Below, one piece after another: positions 19,673-31,600 of a stretch of DNA of 64,000 nucleotides. Position numbers and translations under genes: made by a program. Source of the stretch: Capricornis sumatraensis (Eukaryota > Chordata > Mammalia > Artiodactyla > Bovidae); NCBI RefSeq assembly GCF_032405125.1, contig NC_091071.1, positions 169,468,001 through 169,532,000 on the forward strand, written 5' to 3'. The notes beneath the pieces are model-generated. The model was given only the letters and a program-made list of their open reading frames with translations. It did not search any database and was not told where the DNA came from. The first letter of the stretch is position 1. Every line of letters starts with the position of its first letter.

Positions 19673-22600
19673 GTAAACACGGAGTGAGGAATGGCGGCAC
19701 CGGGGCGACCCCGCCCTGGGCTATCCTCCCAGTGGGAGAAGGCAGTGATCCTCCTGGCCTGGACCGTTGGGCGGCCCCTCCTGTCTGGCCTTTTGGGAGG
19801 TGGGGGACTCGGGGTGTGTGTGCGTCTCCTTCTGATACTGCAGGGGGATCCCCTGGAAAACTAAAAAGGGGCGGGGGTCTGACGTCTGCGGGGAGGCGTC
19901 GAGTTTGGCCAACGAAGTGCTTGGGCGCGCGCAGAGTTTCCCAAGTTCACGTAGTCGGGTGCTTTCTGCGGCTGGGAAAGTGGGTCTACTGGAGGCTGGT
20001 TAAACGGGTTGGTCCGCGATTGTATTCAAAACGGAAGCACTCTCTCCTCTTAGTCCTCTGTAGTGAGTTTTAGTAGTAGTTATTTCTGACATTCGAGAAC
20101 GCTAGGCATTGTGCATCATGCCTTGTAGGCACTGTCTCCATTTTACAGATGACATACCTGAGGTTTAGGGAGGTGAAATAATTTGTTCAGGGTCTTAGAG
20201 CAGATAATAGTTTGGTATCATGTTAGGACCGAAGTAAGTTTGGTTTGAGCCTCATTTACTGTCGCATCTCCATCGGGTCCTGCGTAGTAGTTACTCAGTG
20301 AATATTTGTTGAGTGGATGAATGAATAAAAAGGATGGCTCTTGGAGTCATAGGACCTCGGATTGGATTTTTGCATGGCTGTTAACGTGACTGTGACAATT
20401 CTTTCAAGCCATTGATTTTGCTAATCAATTTTCACGTTTGTAGAACGAAGTTTGTTATTAAAACGAGTTTTAATGAGGGTTAAAAGAAAGTTTCATAAAA
20501 TATAAAGAAGAAGCTACTTTGTAAAAGTTAAAAACAAGGCTGGATGTGAACTTCTTTAGCTTGGTGTGGATTTGAGGAATGGAGTTGCTCGCCACCTGGC
20601 TGTGATGTATTCAGTTAAGCACCGTGTTACATTCACCTTTTATCTCTGGTATTTGTAACAGTGCTTGCTACATAGTTGGGTTTCCCTAGTGGCTCAGACG
20701 GGGAAGGCAATGGCACCCCACTCCAGTACTCTTCCCTGGAAAATCCCATGGGCGGAGGAGCCTGGTGGGCTGCAGTCTGTGGGGTCGCTAAGAGTCGGAC
20801 ACGACTGAGCGACTTCACTCTCGCTTTTCACTTTCCTGCATTGGAGAAGGAAATGGCAACCCACTCCAGTGTTCTTGCCTGGAGAATCCCAGGGATGGGG
20901 GAGCCTGGTGGGCTGCCGTCTATGGGGTTGCACAGAGTCGGACACGGCTGAATCGACTTAGCAGCAGTGGCTCAGACTATAAAGAGTCTTACTGCAGTGC
21001 GGGAGACCCGGGTTCCATCCCTGAGTCGGGAAGATCTCCTGGAGAAGGAAGTGGCAACCCACTCCAGTATTCTTGCTCGGAAAATCCCATGGATGGAGGA
21101 GCCTGGCAGGCTACACCATGGAGTCCGACAGGACTGAGCGACTTCACTTTTGTTACATAGTAGTTTCTCCGAAATAATACATTTTAAAACAACATAGTAC
21201 ATCCATTTATAGTCTACTTTCAAAATGTCTCATTCACTTTGAAGTGTTAATTTGCTGGTACTAGTGTTTTCTGGTGGCTCAGATGGTAAAGAATCTGCCC
21301 AGAATCTGCTGCTTATACGGAAGACCGGGGTTTGAACCCTGGGCGGGGACGGTTCCCTGGAGAAGAGAACGGCTACTCTCCAATATTCTTGCCTGAAAAA
21401 TTCCATGGACAGAGGAGCCTGGCGGGCTGCAGTCCATGGGATTGCAAAGAGTCAGACACGACTGAGCGACTAACAATGATGGGTACTGAACAATTATAGG
21501 GGAACTTGTTTTAATTTCTTAGTTTTTTTTTTTTTTAAAGCAATCCTGGTTTGTTTAAATTTTAATGTCAATTTCATTTGTGAGCTGTATTGCACAGATG
21601 ACTGGTGTGTTTTTTTTTGTGGGACGGAGTATTTGCTCCTGGGGGCAATGACTTATGACTGTTTTGCTGTAGTTTGCGCTCATCTTAGCTACTCGTGATT
21701 ATGAACAGAACGGTTTTCATGAAATAAGTTATATGCTCATGGGCTATGGGTTTCATATTAGGTACTGTACAAACATCATGGGTGTCTGATTTTCCCTTTT
21801 GTGGTCCCATTGAAATGAGCCATATCTCTTAGGAAACTCCAGCAGTGCTAGAGCTTGCCCTGCAGACACCTTTTTTTTTTTTTTAATCTACATATTTACT
21901 GGCATGGTTTGTTTAATGAGAGAAAATGTCTAAAGGAGGACCATTTAATCCTCATTCAACTAATGTTTATTGAGCACCTGATATGCACTTTGTCCTGTAT
22001 TGTTTAGCTCCTTGGAGAAATGGTAGTTGACAGCAGAAAGAAGAATCCCGTCTTCATAGGGCTTTCATCTGAATAATGAACAGATGTATAATATAGTGTT
22101 AGGTAGTGGTAAGTGCTATGAGGAAAAATGAGACTGGGAAAAAGAGAGTACGGTCGAAGGTGGGGAGTGGCGTGCTGTTTTACAAGAGTTAAGAGGGAAG
22201 GTGCTGAGAAGGAGCAGCTTTTCCTGTTACTGAAATCCTTTCCAACTCTGTTTTGGCCATAGAAATAAAGATAGTATATATACTATGCCAGAGGTTCATT
22301 CCAACTAAAATTTCAGTTCTGACAGTGGCACCAAGGATGTTTTTCTGGGGCTAGCCTGGTGCTTGTTCTCCTTGGTATCGTATTCAGGTCAGGGATTTTT
22401 CTATTAGAGTTAGAAAGGTAGAGTTATTTGCTCCCTCCCACATACTTTTTAGGTGTATTTTTTTTAGTGTCTATTTCAGTGTAATTGTATTTTCCCTTTC
22501 TTTAAAAGTTGTGAATTAAGTTCGAACATTCACAAGTACATCTTCCATCATTAGAGTAGAAACTCTTTGAAGGTAATAGCTGTGACATATTTATTTTTAA

Positions 22601-25600
22601 ATCTTCTTGCTCCCTGCTCTGGAGTCAAACTGTTGGGGTTAAAATTCTGGTTTATAACTTAAGTGATTGGGCAAAAATATGAGTGGTTACAAAAAAGTTG
22701 AGTGGTTACAAGTCAGTTGACCAAACTCTTAGGTTTGTTATCTGAAAAATGTGGATAATGGTGGTACCTACCGTAAGGGATTGTTGAGAGGAATCAACAC
22801 CTGTAAAGTTTTTGTAATTTCACATTATATTAAGTCAGTAATTGGTAGCTGTTGTAATTATTCCTAAAGTGTTTAGCAAAGTACCTTGAACATGTAGACA
22901 CGCAAATAAATGTTTGCTGACCATGTCGGTGAGTTACTTGTTGAGATGACAATTTATAGTTCATTACTGAGCTTTACTAATGAGGTTTTTATTCCCTTTA
23001 TTTTAGGTGAAGCAAATAGAGAAGAGAGATTCAGTTCTAACGTCCAAAAATCAGATTGAAAGATTGACTCGCCCTGGTTCCTCCTACTTCAATTTGAACC
23101 CGTTTGAGGTGAGCTGTCTGATGTTAATGTGGCCTGCAGTAAGGAATTTTACCTAGCTGTGGGCAGACTTACTTCAAACACATACCTAATTGGTACTATG
23201 CATAGTTGGAATTGAACTTGGGTGGCTTTATTGTGAGCAGAGCTTGCTGTCATCTTTTAGTAACCCAGATATATATAGATTTATTTTCAGGTGCTATGGA
23301 ATAGCTAGCCTTGGTAAATTTAGGGTCTTTGATTTAATTTATTTGTTAAAACTTTCCTGTTTCACCACAATAAAATAACTCAACAAGCAAAAAATGATCA
23401 TATAGACAAGGATGTACACTTTTGAATTTCCTTAGTTTCATAACTTCAAACATTTCCTGATGGTAAAAGTAATTCATGTTTCTTATAAAAATTAGAAAAA
23501 TACAAACAGCAAGAATAGTCATGTGTAATTCCATCTAAGAAAACACCTGTTTATTAAAAAAAAATTTTTTTTTTTGAAGTATAGATTTTTTAAAAAAGTA
23601 TTATTTATTTACTTGGTTGCACTGGGTCTTCATTGCTGCAAGGGGTCTTTCTCTAGTTGTGAGTAGGGACTATTCTTCAATGAAGTGTGCAGACTTCTTG
23701 TCATAGTGGCTTCTCGTTAGATTCAGTTTATGCAATGTTGACAAGAATAGCACAGAAGTGACACTGCATTCTCTCTGTCACCTGTAAAGTGGAACATGAT
23801 TTTGATTTAGCCTATTACTAATGATGTTAAGTTGATCTCTTAAAGAAGTGCCTGCTAGGTTTAGTTATGAAATTAACTTTTTTCCCCTTTCTAGGAACAC
23901 TTTGAGAATGTGTGAATGTACTGTCCTTGTCGAGGTTTCAGTTTATTCATTTGTCAGTGTAGACCTGGGGTTTCCTATTTTATTCAGTGGGTTATGATTC
24001 AGTATTATTTATTCTGATGCTCAGATATCCCAGATTTGACCAGCAGGTTACTTTCAAGCCAGCGCTTGTCTTTTTTTTTTTTTTTTTTTAATCACTGTTT
24101 GATTCATAGGCACTCTTGTACTTCTCTGAACCCAGCCTTGAATTAACCATTTCTTTGAGGATCTCTTGAATTCCTTTTAATGAAGAATGAATTTTAGAAG
24201 TCAAGATTTGGGTGCTGAGCATGCCCGTTGCCATTGTCATTACTCCCAGGCCCTGTTGGTAGATAGGGCTAAGGCGTTTGTGTGTCTGTGTGTGCACACA
24301 CATACAGGTATTACATAAAAGTTCAACCCAACAACACAGGATTTATTCCAGGATGTTTTTCTTCCACTATTCATAGTTCCCTTCTCTGATAGCAGTCTGG
24401 CTCCTGTTATTTTTATTTTTTAAAGTACTGGTATTTTATTTATGCATTTGGCTGCCTCGGGTCTTCGTTGTGGCACACAGGATCTTCACTATGTTGTATG
24501 GGATATTTGGTTGCGTTGCGTGGGCTCCCTAGCTGTGCCACACAAGCTTGGTAGTTGTGACACTCAGGCTTAGTCGTTCCTTGGCCTGTGGGAACTTAGT
24601 TCCCTGATCAGGGGTCAAACGCTTGTTTCCTGCATTGCAAGGCAAATTCTTAACCAAGGCCCTCCCACTGTCTCTAATTTATATGTTTACTTAATTGATG
24701 CCCCTGTATGAATCTGATCTCCCATCCCTTCCCTCATGTGAATGCCCTCCTCTCCCTGCTTCACTCTCACACCAACCGCAGGTTGCCTCGCTATGCAGAA
24801 ACCCCTCTCCCTACCTCTGAACTCTCAACTCCACTGCCAGGTCACCTGCACCTTGGTGTGGGTCTCACCTGGCTCTGCCTCCCGTGCCTGCCTTCCAGCT
24901 GCCGGGAGCTGTCTTCATCCTTCTTGGGTCCGGCATCCTCCCCACCAGGCAGGCATCCTGCCTGTCCTGCTCTGGCTTTGACACCCTGTGTTAGGCTACC
25001 TTCCTCTGGGAGCACCCTCGTCACCTTTCTTGGGTTCTGACTTCATACTCCAGGTCACTCCCTGCATGGAGGTCCTCTTCACTCTGCTCATGTTCCAGCT
25101 CTCTGTGCCAGTAAAACCTGGGCTCCTGGTCCCAGTTGGGCTGCTCTGTTACTTTGATGCCCTCCTCCGTGGACACCCACCTCGCGGTGCCTCGGCTTGC
25201 ACACCCCATGCTAGGCTTGGGTTTCGTGGAGACGTCCTTGTTGGGCTGCTGCACTCTCTGCCCATCCATGTTGGCAGTCTCACCCTGCTTAGGCTCTGAC
25301 ACCATGGGGCAGGCTACCTGTCTATAGAGATGCCCTCTTCAACCCACTTTGGCACTTCCCGTCGAGCTACCCTTCTGTGGATGCTCTTCTCACCCAGCTT
25401 GGGTTCCAGCACCACGTGACTGGCTGACACTCCTCCTGGGGTTCTTGTCTTCTTTGTCCCAGATAGACTGACGCTCTGCTTTGACCATCTTGACTTCCTA
25501 CCTGAAGTGAATGTCTACTTTACCTGGTCCCACTTAACATATTTGAAAGAGAAGAAGAAAATGAAAAAGCTGAAACTTAATCATAACTAATCATTAATTA

Positions 25601-28600
25601 AGCTTAACTTAACTGATCATTAATCGTTTAGTTATGATTTTGGGGAGGACAGAGAGGAAGATGATATATTTGAAAGGTGATGAAAGAATTTGACGGTATA
25701 TCCATTCTGTTGTGTTTTAATATTGAGATAGTGTATACTGTGAAAGGGGATCACTTGATTGTATAGCTTACCCCTTTATTTGTTAAGATAATTCGTGTGT
25801 TCTGTGGAGATGTGGTTGATGAGGAGTAACACTGTTGGGACTAGCGTGAACGCTAGGATTTTGCTGTCCTGCCAGTAATAGAACTTCCTGCTCCACAGCT
25901 CCTGTCCTGTAGGAAGTGTGTGTGAATGTGTAAAGAATAGGTAGGGTCGGCACACTTGAGGAGGTGCAAGGTGGTGGTTAAGTCTGCAGGACTCCATGAC
26001 TGTCCATGAGAACTTTTGCCTTTTCTCTTTTTTTTACAAATATGCTGGCCACTGTATAGCGTGGCTGTCACTGTCGACGTCTTTTTAAATTGAAGTGTAG
26101 GTGACATGCAGCGCTGTGCTAGTTTCACGTGTGGCAGGGTGATTCAGCCATGCGTGTGTGTGTGTGTAAATATATATTCTTTTTCAGATTCTTTTCCATT
26201 TTAGCTTATTACAAGGCATTGAATATAGTTCCCTGTGCTGTATAGTAGTAGGTCCTTGCTGTTTATCTGTTTTATATATAGAAGTGTGTATCTGTTAATC
26301 CCCAAATCTTGATTCATCCACCCTCCACCCTCATTGTCTTCTTGTAAAGTTGACTTTTGGCCCTAGGTCAGGATTAGGTATTCCTAGAAATTTAGGAAAT
26401 CTTTCTGTTGAGGAAAAAAAAAAATCTTCCATTTAGAAAAAAATCTTCAATTTAGGGAAATACTTCTGTTTCTTCATGCAACAACTGGAGACATCTAAAT
26501 GAATCAGACTTTTCTCTAGAAGTAAGCAGACTGGTCTTTTCCTGGTAAGAAGAAGTGATGTCATAATAGCTGTCCTATTCGCTGTAAATTGAAATGTGAG
26601 TAGTCGTCCTATGTACCATTTTATTGAGCAGCAGGTAGAAGAGGGACCCTGAGGGGTCTTATTACAGGAATTCTAATCCACAGGGCTTTCCCTGCCCCCG
26701 CCTCCTGCCGTCAGTGCAGCTCCCTATTTGGACTTATTTCTAACCTTCAGCTGTTAAGCGAGCATCTTTCTCTTATGCATTCTAAGAATGTTTCCTCCCC
26801 CACTTCCTTTCATAGGCTTAGATGAATCTGTGCTCCTGCTGAGTCCTGCCTTCTTCATATTTCTTTTTTCTATTTAACTTTAAAGCCCCAGAAGGCAGCA
26901 CCACAGACTTTTGTTTTCTGTTTATCTTGTTTGGCACTTTGGAAAGAAAGATATTTGTCTCACAGGACTCTGGAACTTGCACATTATTCACAGGTCAGAG
27001 AGTTCAGATATGACCTAAGACTGGATTTCTCTTTCAAGCAGAAGATCCTAAAGGTGACAGTTGCACTTGGTTTGAGTTCAGGAACTTATATTGATGTAAA
27101 TGCCACAGTCAAGTGTTTTCGTTTCTGTGTGATGATTTATTCACTCTCTGAGGTCCAAGACTGTGGATTTTTCTTTGCAGCATCCCCAAAGCCAGAGACA
27201 TCGTAGGAGCTCAGAAAAATCTTCCAAGAGTCTGAACAGACCTGTGTGCTTCCTTAGAGTCATAGTGACTGACATAGTATTTATCATGTTGGTGAGAATT
27301 ACTTGTGACTTGTCTGTTCCTTCCTTTGTGGACCTTAAATTCCAAGAGAACAGTAGTGAGCACAGTATCTAGCAATCCGTGTTGCTTATAATTTGTATTG
27401 AATGTGTAAACGGGCTTCAAAGAGGTTTGGGCTGGTTTAGGCCTGTTGTCTTTACTATGTTTCACGGCTACATATGGCACCTCCAATGCTTAAAGATAGG
27501 AAAGGAGTTGGATTAGCTAACTTTGAAGGCACTCAGTGACTACATGTTGCAGTGATCAGTGTATCTATGATCTGAGTCTTGGAAAAATAACTTTTGGCAT
27601 GTGTCTGTGGGTATGTGTATATTTATACATTTTTGTTGTTGTTTAGTTGGTAAATCACGTCCACCTCTTTTGTGACCCCATGGATTATAGCCCACCAGGC
27701 TTCTCTGTCCATGGGATTTCCCAGGCAGGAATACTGGAGCAGGTTGCCACTTCCTTCTCCAGGAATCTTCTCAACCCAGGGATCGAACCTGTGTCTCCTG
27801 CATTGGCAGGTGGATTCTTTACCACTGAGTGACTGGGAAACCCTATATTTATACATACCCTCTTCATTTTTGCCAAATCGTCTGAAAGGAAGCTGTAGAC
27901 ATTGATGCTTCATGGCTAGGTATCTTAGCATTCCTCTTCTCCAAACAAGAACACGTTTCCACATAACCACAACACTATTACCACACCTAGGAAAGACCAC
28001 ATTACTGCAATTCAGTAAACATCATCGGGGATAGAGTCCACACTCAAATAACTCTAATTGTCCTTAAAAAAGCCCCCAAAACCCTCGGTTATAACTATTT
28101 TAGTTTTTAACCAGGGAACCAGTCAAAGTTTATGAAATACATTTGGCATGATTGGTTCTAGACTGTAGCTTTATTGAGGCTTTCTTTTTTTGTGAAGGCG
28201 GGATGATTTCTATCCTTTCATATTCATCTGAACACCTTTTTGGGTGTGCTGGACTTCCATTTGTTTGTTCCAGTGCATTCCTTTTTTTCAGAACCAGGAA
28301 AGGTAGGGTTCTCTAAATATTTGTGTGTGTGCGGTTATCTCCCTTTGTCTGTAAATCTTATTTAGCTGTATTTTTCCTTTTGAGTGACTCCCCCCACTCC
28401 CAATTCCTTTCTCTCTTGGGGTGGTATGGTGGGGCACACTCATTCTTGAAAAGTCTTTGTTTTAAAGATTTTCCTTTTCCCTCATCCCCAGTTGTATGCC
28501 TGATATTTGAGAATGGGTGTGCTCTTGTAGTAACCTTCAGAAGTCTCTTGAATGTAGGGGTCATTCAGCCTCCTTGTCTACCAATAACTCTGCTGCTGTA

Positions 28601-31600
28601 GGTGGGCTGTTTGAATGTTTGGACAGCTTGCTATAAATCTTGACATTACTTTTTGTCAAGTTTTTCTGAGACTCTGTAAGCATCTGACTAAGTTTGGCAG
28701 ATTATTTTTCAGTTTTAACTTCTTTGGTATGTATTTTTCATTTCAAGATCTTTTTTTCTCTTTATCCCCTTTAATGACTGATCATCAGTTCTATTAACCT
28801 CAAACACACTTATTTCTGACCTCTGTCATCTTTCCTAACCAGGAATCTCAAGCTGTAATATGATTCAGATCACCTGGGGATCTTGTTGAAATTTTGATTC
28901 TGATTCAGTCTCACTGATGTGGGGCCTGCTCTTCTGAATTTCCAACAGACCTTCTCACCCTCTGCCCTTCCTTATGCCTTGAATACTAAGTAAATAAATA
29001 GATGCTATGTTGAGTCTATGGAGTAAACTGTGAAATCATCTGGTTTAATTGTATTTCTTATAATGAACCCTTCTTTAAAAAACTGTATTTATGGTAATTT
29101 AAAAAATGTTTTCCCTTATTTATCTTTGCATTTCTAAGGGTATAGCAGCATGTTCAGCAGGTAGTAGCTACTGTGTAAATGTTTGAATGAATCTATGTTG
29201 TGGTGGTGGGATCAGAATCCTTGATGAGAAATGTCAACACCAGGATACCCAGGGTTGGAGAAGAATGATAAAATTTGTTTTTAAACCGTATTGTGCAAAA
29301 AATAACAGATGTCCCTGCCATTTCGCTGTACGCTAGTTCTGCTGAGCTGGAATCAGAGTTTCCCAGAGTGAGCCCCAGGCAGTGGTCTCGGGTTTCCACT
29401 CTAGGTTGAGAACCATTGAGCTGTGTAAATTTTAACATGGAGCCAAGTTGCATTTCTGAATTGAGGTGAAAAATCAGGATATATTTAAAGTGATGAAAGG
29501 GAAGAACTTCCAATCAAGAATATGCTACCTGGCAAGACTCTTGTTCAGATTTGACAGAGAAATCAAAAGCTTTCCAAACACTCAAAAGTTAAGAGAATTC
29601 AGCACCACTAAACCAGCTTTACAACAGATGCTAAAGGAACTTCTCTAAGCAGGAAACATAAGAGAAGGAAAAGACCTACACAAAATAAACCCCAAACGAT
29701 TTAGAAAATGGTAATATGATCATATATATTGATAATTGCCTTAAATGTAAATAGATTAAATGCACCAACCAAAAGACAGACTGCCTGGATGGATGAACAC
29801 TGGGTGCAAGTACGTGTATCTCCACTTACCACATCACTCTACTTAAGCCTCCAAATTGTATGTAATAATTTTATAAATGTTAACATTATGGCTTGCAGTT
29901 GTAATTATCTTTTATTTAGTTGATTGTGAAAACTGATAAACATCTTTTACTGTTGTTAAAAAAAAATCAGGTAGTCTTGTGGGGGGGTGCTTTATTTGAA
30001 AATCAACAGTTTTTCCTCGTTTAAGAAAAACAAACAGATAGCCAGCCTAATTATTTCCTTGTTGAGTTGCTATACTTTCTCCACATTTGCAAAGATAAGT
30101 AGAGGGTGGGTGCTCTACTTAATGAAAAGGAGTGAATGAAGGAGGAGGCAACATTTTTCTCATGGTCTGGAAGCATGTACTGTTTATAGGGTAATTTATT
30201 ATTTTTCTGATGGAGTGAAAGTAACCACTGAATTAATTGAGAACCCTGAAACACTATAGCTGTTACTCTGTTACAGGTTTACTCATTTCTGTTTCTTCAA
30301 CATTTTTTAGAACTGTTCTAGAATGCTGACAACTGTTAGATGTCAATTATAATTACTGGGCATCTCTTAAATCTGTAAATTCTTTTAATCTCTTTTACAG
30401 TTTTGATTTTGATTCTTCCAGGTTCTTCAGATAGATCCTGAAGTGACAGATGAAGAAATAAAAAAGAGGTTTCGGCAGGTATGGTACTCTATTCCTGTAA
30501 TAGGTAGAGTTTGAGCCTTTTGAAAATGTGTTGAGCATGTGATTTTCTTCAGACTTAACTGTTAAACAACTTTTGGGCGAACTTTTAACTTATTTTTTTT
30601 TTCTTAAATTTTGTAATTCTCAAAACAAATTACAGTGACTTAATCTTAAATAATTGAATGATCATAGCTTACCTATGAATAGGATGAATTTTACATCCAA
30701 ATAGAATCTCTCCAACCCCTTAATTAAGAGGGGAAAGTACAAGGTAGCGTAGAAAGCTTTCACGGAGTCATATTGTACGGTACTTACCAAATCCCCTGGC
30801 TTGGTAAGGGGATCATCTCTCTAGGAGAGAACATGTTAAATGATTTATAGTAGTGATTTACTTTTAAGATCCCATTCCTCAATAATTCTATCTTTTGTGA
30901 ACCTATATGAATACTCAAAAGATACCTGATTTAATATAAAGAGTGCTTTCAGAAAGTTCTCTCAGAAAGGAGATCCAAGACCTCTGATTATTGCTCTTTC
31001 TAATATTCAGTAACTCAGGCTGTAGAGTTTGTAGTAGCCTTTTAAAACACCCTTCCAGTCTGGGGCTTCTCTGTTGGGTCAGATGGTAAAGAATCTGCCT
31101 GCAACGTAGGAGACCTGGGTTTGATCCCTGGGTTGGAAAGATCCCCTGGAGAAGGGAATGGCTACCCACTCCAGTATTCTTGCCTGGAGAATCCCATGGA
31201 CAGAAGAGCTGGGTGTTCTACAGTCCATCGGGTCACAAAGAGTCAAACACAACTGAGCAACTAACGCTTTGACTTTCAGTCCAGTTTTGACAGCTGAGTA
31301 ACCCCCACCCTTTTCCTCTATGAGCTGAATAAATCATACTTCCTCTAATGTCTTTGGAAATTAAAATTTCTTTATATTTCATGCCTTTAAAATTTCTTTT
31401 TTCTTCAACTTACATCTTTTATGTACTTTATTTTAAAGTTTTTTTTGGCCACACTGTGAAGGATGCAGCATCTTAGTTCCCCCACCAATGATCAAACGTG
31501 CACCCCCTGCTGTAGAAGCATAGAGTCTTAACCATTGGACCACCAGGGAGTTCCCTGTGATTGGTTTTTCAATACAGTCATTGCCTTTCCATTGCTGACT

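Larger units (their letters stand above)
19673..23006 (+). other. DNAJC8: DNAJC8 intron 1
   Basis: The CpG island extends to about 20,030. It is followed by a MIR-like repeat (20,095-20,240) and an L2-like end (20,281-20,330), the nested SINE cluster (20,675-21,145), a Bov-tA (21,262-21,476), an old repeat near 21,945-22,240 and a MIR-like piece near 22,620-22,930. Confidence 0.7.
23109..30421 (+). other. DNAJC8: DNAJC8 intron 2 (largest)
   Basis: A 7.3-kb intron. It holds a worn antisense CHR-type SINE (23,560-23,740), another at 24,405-24,665, a GC-rich degenerate tandem region (24,850-25,500), an antisense L1 3' end (26,070-26,340), a Bov-tA (27,640-27,848), a MER5A-like piece (28,840-28,955) and an L1-like fragment (29,460-29,815). 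No additional exon was recognised. Confidence 0.7.

Noticed and set aside
24708..25305. Frames of about 100 codons on both strands in DNAJC8 intron 2
   Set aside because: They coincide with the degenerate GC-rich repeat and have no similarity to known proteins that I recognise.
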